64,000 nt of DNA from Paenibacillus sinopodophylli (GTDB lineage: Bacteria > Bacillota > Bacilli > Paenibacillales > Paenibacillaceae). Below, piece after piece: positions 1-9,623 of the stretch. The DNA is taken from the NCBI RefSeq assembly GCF_005930355.1, contig NZ_VDBO01000003.1, positions 457,486-521,485 of the forward strand, written 5' to 3'. Numbering within the stretch: the stretch's first letter is position 1; every line of letters starts with the position of its first letter. Under the pieces are notes generated by a model. That model was not told where the DNA came from and made no database searches. It saw only the letters and a program-made list of their open reading frames with translations. The position numbers and the translations under genes are program-made.

Positions 1-1048
1 GCCACGAATTGTCGTGACTGAGCATCGTGTTCAGAAGAAATGCTGTCCAAACTGTCATACCTTGCAACAGGCGTCATTCCCAGCTGAGATTAAAGCGCCT
101 ACTCAGTATGGAGCAAGCGTCGCCTCATGGGCTACCTACTTAAATATGTATCAGATAATTCCGTTGGAGCGAATCTCTCAATTCTTCCATGATCTTACCG
201 GTTATCGACCGAGTGAAGCTACTTTACTTACTTCCATTAAGAAAATGTCCGAAGTACTAGAACCTCTCGAAGATGTCATTCGAAATCAGTTATTACATAG
301 CCCTATCGTACATGCCGATGAAACAGGCTTGCGAGTAGATGGGAAAGGTCACTGGCTACACGTCATGTCCAATTCAGATTGGACATTGCTCGGCGTACAT
401 GAAAGCCGTGGAAGCAAAGCGATCAAGGAACTGGACTTCTTACCTCGCTTCACAAACACACTGGTGCATGATTGCTACGCCACGTACTTCAAAGAAGTCT
501 ACTGTTTTATCCATGCTTTATGTAACGCCCATTTGTTACGCGAATGCATAGGGATTGAAACCTATGATAAACAGCCTTGAGCCACTCAAATGAAAGAGTT
601 TCTTCAAGAGAGCTGGGAAGTCGTGAAGCAAGCTCGCACAGCAGGAATACCTCTCGAAGAAGAGTTACTCCAAACTATGGAAATGCGCTATGATGACATT
701 CTTATTGAAGGTCAGCAAGAATGGGATACTGGAGAACATACAGAACGCATACGTTCAGCAGGAAGAAAGAAAAAGAGTAAAGCTGCAAACCTAGGACAGC
801 GATTTAAGCTTCATAAAGAAGCCATTCTTCGTTTTATTCGAGATGAGAACGTTCCCTTTGACAACAATCAAGCCGAGCATGATATTCGCATGGCAAAAAT
901 TAAAATTAAAGTATCAGGCTCCTTTCGAACGTTTACAAATGCAGAGCAATTTGCACGTATCCGCAGTGTTATCTCTACGTTCCGCAAACAAAACCTTCCG
1001 ATTCTCTCTTCACTCGCTTCTGCTTTCAGGGGTCAATTCAGCTTCTAA
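1..1048 (+). pseudogene. IS66-family transposase, 5' truncated by window, in-frame stop
   Basis: The protein resembles the IS66 transposase: a CCPNCH zinc-binding motif near the start, the IVHADETGLRV stretch of the catalytic domain, LVHDCYATYF, and a C-terminal block with DNNQAEHDIRMAKIKIKVSGSFR. The frame is open from the window edge to a TGA at 578-580 and continues in the same frame to the TAA at 1046-1048. The sequence around the stop reads YDKQP-stop-ATQMKEFL, where IS66 relatives usually have a Trp, so a TGG to TGA change is likely. The element is probably inactive unless the stop is read through. I cannot see its left end, and the right inverted repeat was not identified with confidence. 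Confidence 0.85.
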
Positions 1049-1091
1049 GGGTACCTAAGTAGTAACCTTGTATCTATGTACCATAAAATGA

Positions 1092-1119
1092 AAACCCATA
1101 TCTATATAGATATGGGTTT
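1092..1119. terminator. Perfect 14-bp palindrome between IS66 and RCC1 remnants
   Basis: AAACCCATATC and its exact complement flank a self-complementary TATATA, giving a 28-bp perfect palindrome. It lies between two convergent remnants. The T-run on either side is short, so termination in both directions is possible but weakly supported. Confidence 0.5.
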
Positions 1120-1150
1120 GATTAATAATTAGCTATTTAATTTACAACCA

Positions 1151-1498
1151 TTAAAATTTAGTCCATTTATTATCAATGGCTATGCAATGCCCTCTTAAAT
1201 GCTGTAAGGCCGCTGAAACAGCTACAACATCAGACAAAAGCTGTCCGTTCCCGTCTTTGACTGCTGAAGCGTAGCCCCGGTTACCCGTCCCCCCTACTCC
1301 CAGTTGTCCGCTAACATTCCGGCCCCAAGACATAACCGTTCCGTCACTCATTAAGGCCAACATATGATAAGTCCCCGCAGAAATGGACTGAACGGTCAGC
1401 GAGGACTGGGGTCCATCTGCCGCGTTAACGGTTGAATAAGGAGTTGTCCACGAAGACGCAATGAATATAATGAATAGACTATAACTAAGCTTGTTCCC
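1151..1498 (-). pseudogene. Remnant of a secreted RCC1-repeat protein, start codon lost
   Basis: The readable frame gives a hydrophobic leader (NKLSYSLFIIFIASSW...VNAADG) followed by one RCC1-type repeat (ISAGTYHMLALMSDGTVMSWG, then GQLGVGG). The protein ends after about 115 residues at a stop, where more beta-propeller blades would be expected. A good ribosome site (GGAGG) sits just upstream, overlapping the end of the response regulator gene, but the codon at the expected start (1496-1498) is GGG rather than ATG or GTG. The first ATG in frame lies inside the RCC1 repeat. I read this as a decayed surface protein gene, once the third gene of the kinase-regulator operon. The IS66 element just beyond may have removed the rest. 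Confidence 0.6.
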
Positions 1499-1513
1499 TG
1501 CTCTTCCTCCAGA

Positions 1514-2215
1514 TTAGTAATCTTCCACCCAACAAAACTTGTAGCCAAAGCCGCGAACCGTTTGAATATATTTCGGTTCTGAAGGATTGACCTCGATTTT
1601 TTTACGTAAATAGCGAATATGAACGCTTACCGTGTTCTCCTCGCTTGTTCCTTCCAGCCCCCAAATTCTGTCGTATAGCAAGCTTGCGCTAAACACTTGA
1701 TTGGGGTGATCGGCCAAAAATAAGAGAAGCTGCCGTTCCTTAGCCGATAGTCCTACCGTCTTTCCGCTAACCGTTACTTCACAGCTATCCAGATCGATGC
1801 TCAATTCCTGATTACGCAATCTATTTTTATAATTTGACTGCTTCCAATAAGCGTAGCTGCGCAACTGTGTCCGAATACGTGCGATCACGACATCGACATC
1901 GAATGGCTTCACGATATAATCGTTCGCCCCACCCTCCAAGCCGGCTACGATATCGCCGCCTTCCTTCCTGCAAGTAATTAGAATGACGGGGATATCCGAG
2001 CGGTTGCGAATTTCAGCGCACAGGCTCATCCCGTCTCCGTCCGGAAGGTTAATATCCAGCAGCGCCAGATTAGGCAATTCATTGCCCAGTAAAGCTTGTG
2101 CTTCTCTCACGCTTCCAGCTGTCGTCACGTGAAATCCGCTGCTCTCCACGCACAACCGCAGCAGCTCCCGAATATCCCGTTCATCCTCAACGATCATGAT
2201 GTGCCCGTCAGACAT
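1514..2215 (-). CDS. OmpR/PhoB-family response regulator
   Basis: A receiver domain occupies about residues 1-120, with the acidic pocket IMIVEDE, the phospho-acceptor region LLDINLPDGDG and the conserved Lys in IVKPFD. A C-terminal winged helix (about 140-230) ends with the typical HIRYLRKKIE and TVRGFGYKF. I prefer the ATG at 2215 over the GTG at 2224, because AGGTAGG lies about 8 bases upstream of it. The gene follows the kinase gene at 2361-4460 by about 145 bp, and that gap holds a TTAAG direct repeat. It presumably receives phosphate from that kinase and regulates the adjacent surface protein genes. The regulatory targets are inferred. Confidence 0.9.
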   Translation of the reverse strand: MSDGHIMIVEDERDIRELLRLCVESSGFHVTTAGSVREAQALLGNELPNLALLDINLPDGDGMSLCAEIRNRSDIPVILITCRKEGGDIVAGLEGGANDYIVKPFDVDVVIARIRTQLRSYAYWKQSNYKNRLRNQELSIDLDSCEVTVSGKTVGLSAKERQLLLFLADHPNQVFSASLLYDRIWGLEGTSEENTVSVHIRYLRKKIEVNPSEPKYIQTVRGFGYKFCWVEDY

Positions 2216-2318
2216 TATAAGCACCTACCTTTCACTCCGATATCGACTACATCCGACTTTTATTGTGGTATTCCCTCTGAAAATGACGCAGCACAATTTA
2301 CATCCTAGCAACACCAGA

Positions 2319-2334
2319 TTAAGAGTAAATTAAG
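2319..2334 (-). promoter_or_regulatory. TTAAG-N6-TTAAG direct repeat, candidate OmpR-type operator
   Basis: Two TTAAG half sites (plus-strand reading) have an 11-bp period, the spacing typical of OmpR/PhoB-family dimers. They lie in the kinase-regulator gap. The same element is preserved at 9624-9639 in the eroded second copy of this locus. Confidence 0.45.
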
Positions 2335-2360
2335 AAAATGAAAAATGGAGACTCCCGCCC

Positions 2361-4460
2361 TTACGCGGTCTCCTCCGACTCCATCTCCCTTACATATGCA
2401 TAACGCAACGGAAAACGGATATAAAACGTGCTTCCTTGAGTAGATGAACGTTCAAGTCCGACCTCGCCGCCATGAGCGTTCATAATTTCTCGACATATCG
2501 GCAGTCCCAGCCCCGTTCCCGTAATCGCTCCTGTCTTAGCGCCCTTCCCCCGGTAATAGCGCTCGAAAATAGACTCCCGCTCCCCCTCATCTATCCCGTA
2601 CCCACTGTCGATTATCCGAATGGTAATGGCTGAAGGCTGAGCCCCGAGTTCCTCCATTGCCGCCTCGACGCGAATCGTACCTCCCGGAGCTGTAAACTTC
2701 CGCGCATTCGACAGCAAGTTAGCAAACACTTGCTCCACGCGCATCGGATCGGCGTAAATGGCCGTAAATCGATCTGGCCAATAAGGCTCCGGCATCGGAA
2801 CCCAGGAGAAGGTAAAGCCCTGCTCCAGCATGTCCATCTGCACCTTCGAACACAGCCTTGCGAATAAAGCCCCAAACGGAACAAGCTCGAATTCGAACTG
2901 AATATGTTTATTTTCAAGCCGGACGATTTCCAGCATATCGTCGATCATCCGCTCCATCACCAGCGATTTATCATGAATGACCTGAAGATAGCGGGTTTCT
3001 CCCGCCGGAATCGTACCATTCAGCATTAACTGGACATAACCTTTAATTGCTGTAATCGGCGTGTTGAGCTCATGACTCACTTCGGAATACATATTGCTGC
3101 GAATCTGATCGATGTGGGATAGCTTTTCATTGGTTATAATAAGCTCGCCATTTACCTTCGCCAGCTCCTTGTTCGTTGAACGTAACTGTACCATACGCAT
3201 AAGCCGCATTCCCATGATGATCCCGAAACAGATGACTACCCCGCCGAAGCCAAGAAAGGTCCAACTGATCTGGGCAAGCGCGTGATGCGACGTCAACAAG
3301 GTCCGCGTCGTAGGAAAGAGTCCGAATTGCCCGCTCATCGCCCGACCAAGTACAAGCCCTCCAACAAATAAGGCATTTCCGATGGCAAATACCATGATTT
3401 CCGAATTTCTTCGCCGTTTAAGAGCAAGAAAAAGGACAACTATTAATGTGAGTAACAGACATGTCGAAACATAATCGTAAAAAAGTCGATAAAATAGCAG
3501 CTGCGCATGTTCACCGAACAACAGCCAACCCGCAACCGCAACAAAGGCATAGACTAACACCACGTAACCAAGATTACGAATCCACTTGCTGCCTTTACCA
3601 CCAACAATCGCATACGTGATCAAAATCCCGCTGGCATATCCGATATACCAATTAAAGTGAATGAGCGATCCCCAGACCCATAGAGCTTCTGGTCGGAAAG
3701 CGAACTGCCAGCCTCCCCACATGACGGTTAAATCTATAGCAAGACTCACGAAAAAAACGGCAAAATAAATAAAAAGCGTTTGGCTGCGATTAAAAAAATA
3801 CAATAGTAAAGATACTGCGCTTAGCAGTAATAGCACAATTGCCCCAGCCCACATCGGCGCTTCCGTTCGCAGCAGCTTAAGCGCTAAAGACGATGAGGTT
3901 CCGGACCATACCTCGAAACCTTCCAAATTTTGATAAGGGGCAATGCGAGCCACCAGTACCTGATCTTCATTACCCGTTATATTCTCATACGAAATGATTC
4001 TCCAAGAAATAAATCCCGATGGTAGAAGCTTCTCTGACTTGAAGACAGGCTGGCCGTCCAGAAATAAGGCAATCTCAAAATCCTTAACTAAATAGGAATA
4101 GACCAGAAGCTGCCCCGGTGAAATCCCTTTTTTCGAAAGATCAGCTTTTAGCCAAAGCTCGTTGCCTGGATGAACGCCATTCCGATCCGAGTCCATCTGG
4201 GAGAATGGATGCCATTCGGAAGGCAACTGTCCCTTAGTCATATTTCCGAAATAGTAGGCTTCCCAAGCGATCCTCGATGCCTGATTTTGATCCTCATGCG
4301 AGCTTGCCTGCACCGGGTTAGCTTGAAGAATGAGGCCAGCGGTAAGCAGCACAAGGATAAACCGTATGATGAGTAATCTATTCGAATGGCTCACAATATT
4401 GATCATGTCTCCTTTGGCACATCGTAGGCTTGTTGTCCTCAGTTTAACCTGTCTCTTCAT
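2361..4460 (-). CDS. 7TM-DISM sensor histidine kinase
   Basis: The predicted order is a signal-like N-terminal segment, an extracellular beta-rich domain (about residues 54-195), seven closely spaced membrane helices (about 203-417), a short coiled coil, a HisKA domain with the phospho-acceptor His in VSHELNTPITAIKGY (near residue 463), and an ATPase domain with the N box NLLSNARKF, DSGYGIDEGE and GTGLGLPICREI. This is the 7TMR-DISM class, whose outer domain often binds carbohydrates. The start is uncertain: an internal ATG after AAGGAG (residue 19) is spaced too tightly, and the first ATG has a poor site. Its partner is the regulator at 1514-2215, and a remnant of a paralogue lies at 9624-9690. 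Confidence 0.88.
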   Translation of the reverse strand: MKRQVKLRTTSLRCAKGDMINIVSHSNRLLIIRFILVLLTAGLILQANPVQASSHEDQNQASRIAWEAYYFGNMTKGQLPSEWHPFSQMDSDRNGVHPGNELWLKADLSKKGISPGQLLVYSYLVKDFEIALFLDGQPVFKSEKLLPSGFISWRIISYENITGNEDQVLVARIAPYQNLEGFEVWSGTSSSLALKLLRTEAPMWAGAIVLLLLSAVSLLLYFFNRSQTLFIYFAVFFVSLAIDLTVMWGGWQFAFRPEALWVWGSLIHFNWYIGYASGILITYAIVGGKGSKWIRNLGYVVLVYAFVAVAGWLLFGEHAQLLFYRLFYDYVSTCLLLTLIVVLFLALKRRRNSEIMVFAIGNALFVGGLVLGRAMSGQFGLFPTTRTLLTSHHALAQISWTFLGFGGVVICFGIIMGMRLMRMVQLRSTNKELAKVNGELIITNEKLSHIDQIRSNMYSEVSHELNTPITAIKGYVQLMLNGTIPAGETRYLQVIHDKSLVMERMIDDMLEIVRLENKHIQFEFELVPFGALFARLCSKVQMDMLEQGFTFSWVPMPEPYWPDRFTAIYADPMRVEQVFANLLSNARKFTAPGGTIRVEAAMEELGAQPSAITIRIIDSGYGIDEGERESIFERYYRGKGAKTGAITGTGLGLPICREIMNAHGGEVGLERSSTQGSTFYIRFPLRYAYVREMESEETA

Positions 4461-4512
4461 TCAAATCCACATAGCTGGAGGTTCATTATGATCATATTGA
4501 TACAGCTGAAGA

Positions 4513-4960
4513 ATGGATTTTGCAATTGAATGGTCATCAGAGCTTGAAGATCAGCGTTTATCGCTATCGCAACAGTTAGAAAAGCGTTGCTGCGCATGTT
4601 TGTGGAATAAATTACCCTTTAGCAAGGACGCACCGCGAAGCATTGGCCGCCAAGTTGAGAAGATCAAGCTTCACTTCGAGCCAGCGCAAGTGGTTCTTCA
4701 AGCATCTCGAGTCAAGCGGCTTCGACGACGAGCTGTTCGTCGAGCGGCTCAGCGAACTGAAAGCCCAGCACGACCAGCTTGAGCGACGCAAGACCGAGGC
4801 CGAAGGGCAACTGGTGGACAGCATGTCCGACCCTGTCCCGCTCCAGCTTGACCCGACCATCGAAAAGCATTTTTTGAACTGCAGGCAACATCGCTGTCGA
4901 TTGCCAAGGCAGTCCAGGTTATTCATCTGGCAGCGGGGAATCCGGGTTATCGGTTCTACA
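4513..4960 (+). pseudogene. Fragment of a large serine recombinase, frameshifted
   Basis: One frame carries VEKIKLHFE and another continues with SQRKWFFKHLESSGFDDELF, then VERLSELKAQHDQLERRKTEAEG. The second stretch matches my memory of the coiled-coil C-terminal part of large serine recombinases (resolvase/phage integrase type). No catalytic serine domain or zinc ribbon is present. The joined frames imply at least one frameshift. Base composition is clearly GC-richer than the flanks, consistent with foreign origin. The far 5' part (4513-4600) is not recognised. No attachment sites were seen. Confidence 0.5.
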
Positions 4961-4963
4961 AAA

Positions 4964-4999
4964 CAAGGCTGCTTTGAATTTGACTTCAAAACAGCCTTG
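4964..4999 (-). terminator. Terminator of the SLH-protein gene
   Basis: CAAGGCTG pairs with CAGCCTTG around a partly paired inner stem. On the minus strand it is followed by TTTTG, just past the stop codon of the gene at 5011. Confidence 0.7.
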
Positions 5000-5010
5000 G
5001 TCTAGATTCT

Positions 5011-8000
5011 TTACTTGCCTTTTTGTTCCAGCATTTTTAAGAGCACCGTTACCGCCTCTGCTCTTGTCGTTTTATCTCCAGGAGCGAATTGGTTCGCACC
5101 TTTGCCTTCAATAATACCCAGATTTTTTATAGTGGCCACAGCGATTTTCGCCCAGTCCGGAATGTCTATATCATCTGCAAAGCCAGGTGTCTCAGTTGTT
5201 CCGCCAGTCAGACCCAAGGCCTTTGCAACCATCTTAGCCATTTCTGCACGAGTGATTTCCGCATTCGGGCGGAAGGAGCCGTCCTCATAACCACTAATAA
5301 TACCCGTGTACACGGCCTGCGCGATAGATTTCTGCGCCCAGGAGCCAATCATCGCCTTGTCGGTGAACGTCAGGGCTGCTCCATCTCCTTGCGGTTTGAG
5401 CGCATTCATCAGCATGACCGCAAATTCCGCGCGTGTCACGGTGCGGCCTGGCTTGAACGTGTTGTCCGGATAGCCCTTAATGATGCCCGCGCTTACCGCT
5501 TGCTTAATACTGGCTTCCGCCCAATGTGCGGCAATATCGCTGAAGCTCACTTTCGTTAATCCGTCCGTTGTCGGAGGGGCAGTATTGGCTACCGCAAATA
5601 CAGCGTATTTAGTAAAGTGATTAACCTCTACGGTAATGTTGTTGCCGCTCACAGTGCCGCCAACCTTCACCCATTCCTTCTTTACTTCTTCATAATAGAA
5701 GACGACCGCCTTCTCATTGCCCTTCAAGCTATTTAGATCAAATTTGAAAGAGAGCGTGACAGGTTTGTCGAAGTTCTCCACAAAGCTTTTCAGAATTTCG
5801 AATATCGGGCTAAGCAGAATATCCTTATTTGTAATCAACGTCTGTACATCCGAGACTTTATCGATCGTTAATTTCAACTCTTTGCCTGTAGCGTTAGCAG
5901 GAATGACGATCTTGATCTCATCGCCTTGGCTAACCTCTCCCGCTTTGCCTGCTGGAAGCGTTAAATGACCATCTATAGAGGTGACCTTGGTGTCACTCGT
6001 TGGCGGAGTTGGAGTGTATGAGCCACCATCACCGTTCGTTGCGACCATCATGCTTTCGCTGACATTCGAAATGTTTCCCAACATATCAACAGCTTTAGCC
6101 GTATAAATATACTGCTTCGAAGCAGAAAGTCCGGTATCGACATACGTACTTTCAGCCGTTTCCACAATGAGCGTCCCATCACGGTAAATCATATATTTGG
6201 CCACACCCGAATCATCGTTCGCAGCAAGATGAAGCGTAATCGAGTTTTTCGTTTTTGCGCCGGATGTGATTGTTACCTGGTTCGGTGCGGTCGTGTCCGC
6301 CAGCACTCCGTATGTGGAGAAATGGCTGACTGTCGTCTCAATGCCGTTGTCCGTTACTTGGGAAGGATTATATTCCCACTTGCCAGTAGACACGTTGTAA
6401 TAATAAACAGCGAGCTTACTCCTATCTGAACTATCGTCATACCCGAGTGTAATCTGTACAGGTTGAGTAATGGTCATGCCTTCAAATTGGAATTCGATAA
6501 CTTGTCCTGCTCTAGCGAGTTTAACCTCCCCGGAGGGCGTGGCGTTCGAATTTTGTACCGTCAATATTGTCCCTTCGGGAATTACCAGTCCGTCAGGTAG
6601 CTTAATTTCGAGCCCGCCCGGGTACGTAAGCGTACGAACCGAAGGGTCTAATTGCATCGGCTCTCCTATGATACCTTCTCGGGCAATTGTGACCACGTAT
6701 GTCGTGTTTGAGCCGTCTTGCGCCGTCACGGTAATCCGAATAGGGTTATGTCCGACGAACAAGCTTGATGCACTGTAGCCATATACATTTCCCGTTACCG
6801 AATTGTAATTCGCCCCTGTAACCGTTAGAGATTGGTTAGGATCGCCTTTACTCAGAAAAAGGTTAAGAGTAGAAACCGAATTCTCAACTCGTACAGCATA
6901 ATTCGTCTGCGATGGTGAAAAATGGAGCATTCCATAATCCAGTGACAAGCCGGACAATAATGTGTTCGCTGACAGCCATTGTGCATACAAGGTAACATTC
7001 TGAGTGCCTATAAAAAAACTCACCCCACTGGCATAGCTAATGCCGCTTCCGTCCGCCGCTGTATTCCAACCTGCAAAAGTATATTCCGTCTTCACCAGAT
7101 TCCCGTTGTTGCCGGATACCGATACCGAAACGCCCTGCTCATACGAGCCGCTGTCGGTCGGTACGCTTCCTCCCGTACTGCCGTTGCCGCTATATGTCAC
7201 CGTAAATGTAGGGTTCATTATCCATTTTGCATATAGCGTCACATCGGACGAGCCCATACTGAATGAAGCGCCTGAAGCATAATCTGTTCCGATTCCATCC
7301 GCCTGCGTATTCCAACCTGCAAACGTATAGTGAGTCTTCACCAGATTTCCGCTGTTCCCAGATACCGACACCGTATTGCCCTGCTCATACGAGCCACTGT
7401 CCGTCGGTACGCTTCCTCCCGTACTGCCGTTGCCGTTATATGTCACTTTGAATGTAGGGGTCAATATCCATTTTGCATATAACGTCACATCGGACAAGCC
7501 CATGCTGAATGACGCGCCTGAAGCATAATCTGTTCCGGTTCCATCCGCCTGCGTATTCCAACCTGCAAACGTATAGTGAGTCTTGAGTAAAGTTGCCGTA
7601 TTGCTATAAACGTTGACTGTTTCGCCTTGCGAATACGACTTGCTGTCAGTCGGCACACTCCCGCCTGTGTTTCCGTTACCGTCATAAGCCACAAACTTTT
7701 GTATTTCCTGCAAATAGGGATATCCGTTATTGCGCGATGGACTTATCCCCCAAATGCTTGTGAAGTTCCAGTTTGAATCTGCATAAGTGCTTTGCGTCTT
7801 CATCTCCGTGGTCGATCGGCCAACGCCTTGGCCTGTATCCGATTGACCTGTTGTACCCGAGTCGTAGAAGCTGTAGCTGATCGTTCCACTACTATTGTTG
7901 CCAATCAAACCGCCTACTTTGGTCCCGCTTCCCGTTACACTTCCTGCTGCATAGCTGTAGCTGATTGTTCCGCTGTTGGTGCCAATCAAACCACCTACAT

Positions 8001-9477
8001 TGGTGCCGGTTCCTGTTACGTTTCCTGCTGCATAGCCGTAGCTAATCTCTCCGAAATTGGCTCCAACCAAACCGCCTACATTGGTACTGCTTCCTGTTAC
8101 ATTTGCTTTTGCGAAGCTGTTACTAACCGTTCCATAGTAATTGTAGCCAATCAAACCGCCTACACTGGCGCTTGTTCCTGTTACACTTCCTGTTACATAG
8201 CTGTTGCTTATCTCACCGCCATCGATACGGCCTACCAAGCCGCCTACATATTGTTTGCCTGTAACATTTACATTTTCCAGAATCATATTGGAAACACTTG
8301 CATCATAGTCTATATAACCAAACAACCCTGAAAAATTATCATTAGGTCTATTAATCGTCAAGCCTGTGATCTTGTGTCCATTGCCGTCCATATGCCCCTG
8401 AAATCGGCCGCTAGAACCCCCGATCGGCAACCATTCTTGGCCATAGCTGCTCAAATCAATATCCGCCGTCAGCTTGAAATGCAGATCCAAACCCAAATAA
8501 TTCCTGACCGTATCCAGCTCCTCACCGGTTGTAATCTGATAAGGATCACTTGCAGTACCCGTTCCAACGTTTAAAGTCTTCCTCCATTTCGCGTACAGCG
8601 TCACATCGGACGTGATTACGCCTTCAGCGTCTGCTTTATAATCCACTCCATGTCCATCCGCCTGCGTGTTCCAGCCTGCGAAAGTGTAGCCTGTCTTCAC
8701 CAGATTTCCGTTGTTGCCAGAAATCGACACCTTAATGCCCTTATATGAGCCGCTGTTAGCGGGCACCTCTCCTCCAGTGCTGCCGTTGCCGTTATACACC
8801 ACGGTATACCTAGGGTGTACGGTAAACGTCGTGGTCGCTTCGCTTGCGGCATGAGCGTCGTCCCCTTGAAAGGCAGCGGTAATGGCGTGTATACCGATCG
8901 CCAGAGCGGATGTCTTAAAGCTGGCGCTGGACGAGGCGCTTAGGAGTTCTCCCCATCCCACCGTAATCGTCATGTCATCTTGACCCCAGAAGGTGAAAGT
9001 TTGAGCAGCAGCATCCATCGTAATGTTCGATAAATAACGCGCTCCTGCCTTTTCCAGTTGGTTAACAATATTGCCGGAAGCGTCGTAAGTAACAATGTTC
9101 ATCGCAATGCGATTATCCCCAAAGCTGTAAGCCCGGTAGGTGTATGCCCCCCATTGAATAACGGGACAAGCAGAGCCACAGTTCGTTGTCGTAATCACTG
9201 GTTCAGCCGTAGTTAATCCAACTGTCATAAGGTCCTGATTACCATCCCTGAAGGTGACTGTCCCGCTGGGGGTCATTCCACCGATTACCGGATCGAGTGC
9301 AGTGATGTTAAAGGTCACATCCTCCCCATAAGTTGAATCCATGGAATTTGCTAAAATCTTCAATGTGGCCGTACCCTGAGCTTTAGCGACCCCCGAATAA
9401 ACGTTGATGAATACTGCCAAAGCGAGGAAGACCGTGAATATCTTTTTCTGTTTTACCATTCCCAAAATATGATGCAC
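5011..9477 (-). CDS. Secreted multidomain surface protein with three SLH domains
   Basis: This 1488-residue protein starts at GTG 9477, with AAAGGAG 8 bases upstream. Order: signal peptide (1-34), Ig-like domain (about 35-220), a Listeria-Bacteroides (InlB B) repeat (about 225-296, ending DVTLYAKW), a GLUG-type repeat region (about 300-595, repeated VGGLIG units), three more InlB B repeats (about 596-672, 676-752, 756-834), a cadherin-like beta sandwich (about 836-936), two related beta domains (about 946-1056 and 1164-1296) flanking an FN3-like domain (about 1059-1146), and three SLH domains (about 1312-1486) with the TRAE motif. SLH domains tether proteins to cell-wall polymers, so this is likely a cell-surface adhesin or S-layer-associated protein. 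InlB repeats 2 and 3 are nearly identical at DNA level. Confidence 0.92.
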   Translation of the reverse strand: MHHILGMVKQKKIFTVFLALAVFINVYSGVAKAQGTATLKILANSMDSTYGEDVTFNITALDPVIGGMTPSGTVTFRDGNQDLMTVGLTTAEPVITTTNCGSACPVIQWGAYTYRAYSFGDNRIAMNIVTYDASGNIVNQLEKAGARYLSNITMDAAAQTFTFWGQDDMTITVGWGELLSASSSASFKTSALAIGIHAITAAFQGDDAHAASEATTTFTVHPRYTVVYNGNGSTGGEVPANSGSYKGIKVSISGNNGNLVKTGYTFAGWNTQADGHGVDYKADAEGVITSDVTLYAKWRKTLNVGTGTASDPYQITTGEELDTVRNYLGLDLHFKLTADIDLSSYGQEWLPIGGSSGRFQGHMDGNGHKITGLTINRPNDNFSGLFGYIDYDASVSNMILENVNVTGKQYVGGLVGRIDGGEISNSYVTGSVTGTSASVGGLIGYNYYGTVSNSFAKANVTGSSTNVGGLVGANFGEISYGYAAGNVTGTGTNVGGLIGTNSGTISYSYAAGSVTGSGTKVGGLIGNNSSGTISYSFYDSGTTGQSDTGQGVGRSTTEMKTQSTYADSNWNFTSIWGISPSRNNGYPYLQEIQKFVAYDGNGNTGGSVPTDSKSYSQGETVNVYSNTATLLKTHYTFAGWNTQADGTGTDYASGASFSMGLSDVTLYAKWILTPTFKVTYNGNGSTGGSVPTDSGSYEQGNTVSVSGNSGNLVKTHYTFAGWNTQADGIGTDYASGASFSMGSSDVTLYAKWIMNPTFTVTYSGNGSTGGSVPTDSGSYEQGVSVSVSGNNGNLVKTEYTFAGWNTAADGSGISYASGVSFFIGTQNVTLYAQWLSANTLLSGLSLDYGMLHFSPSQTNYAVRVENSVSTLNLFLSKGDPNQSLTVTGANYNSVTGNVYGYSASSLFVGHNPIRITVTAQDGSNTTYVVTIAREGIIGEPMQLDPSVRTLTYPGGLEIKLPDGLVIPEGTILTVQNSNATPSGEVKLARAGQVIEFQFEGMTITQPVQITLGYDDSSDRSKLAVYYYNVSTGKWEYNPSQVTDNGIETTVSHFSTYGVLADTTAPNQVTITSGAKTKNSITLHLAANDDSGVAKYMIYRDGTLIVETAESTYVDTGLSASKQYIYTAKAVDMLGNISNVSESMMVATNGDGGSYTPTPPTSDTKVTSIDGHLTLPAGKAGEVSQGDEIKIVIPANATGKELKLTIDKVSDVQTLITNKDILLSPIFEILKSFVENFDKPVTLSFKFDLNSLKGNEKAVVFYYEEVKKEWVKVGGTVSGNNITVEVNHFTKYAVFAVANTAPPTTDGLTKVSFSDIAAHWAEASIKQAVSAGIIKGYPDNTFKPGRTVTRAEFAVMLMNALKPQGDGAALTFTDKAMIGSWAQKSIAQAVYTGIISGYEDGSFRPNAEITRAEMAKMVAKALGLTGGTTETPGFADDIDIPDWAKIAVATIKNLGIIEGKGANQFAPGDKTTRAEAVTVLLKMLEQKGK

Positions 9478-9534
9478 TCCTATCTCTCCTTTGTTATATC
9501 AAATAGAAAATAACAATTAATATAATTCCAATAT

Positions 9535-9588
9535 TTAAATAGATCTGATGCTTTCGTCCTCCACAATCATAATTTGCTCGTCAGACAT
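9535..9588 (-). pseudogene. Eroded response-regulator start, second copy of the locus
   Basis: The minus strand reads MSDEQIMIVEDESIRSI and stops, close to MSDGHIMIVEDERDIREL of the intact regulator at 1514-2215. Everything past the first phosphorylation-pocket residues is deleted. The remnant lies 58 bp upstream of the SLH-protein start, so the SLH gene occupies the position of the third gene of the module. Confidence 0.75.
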
Positions 9589-9623
9589 AATAGGGACACT
9601 ATGCGAATAGTATCAGCTTCAGT

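Noticed and set aside
4612..4989. Minus-strand open frame opposite the recombinase fragment
   Set aside because: It is a shadow of the GC-rich fragment, and the plus frames show recombinase-like sequence.
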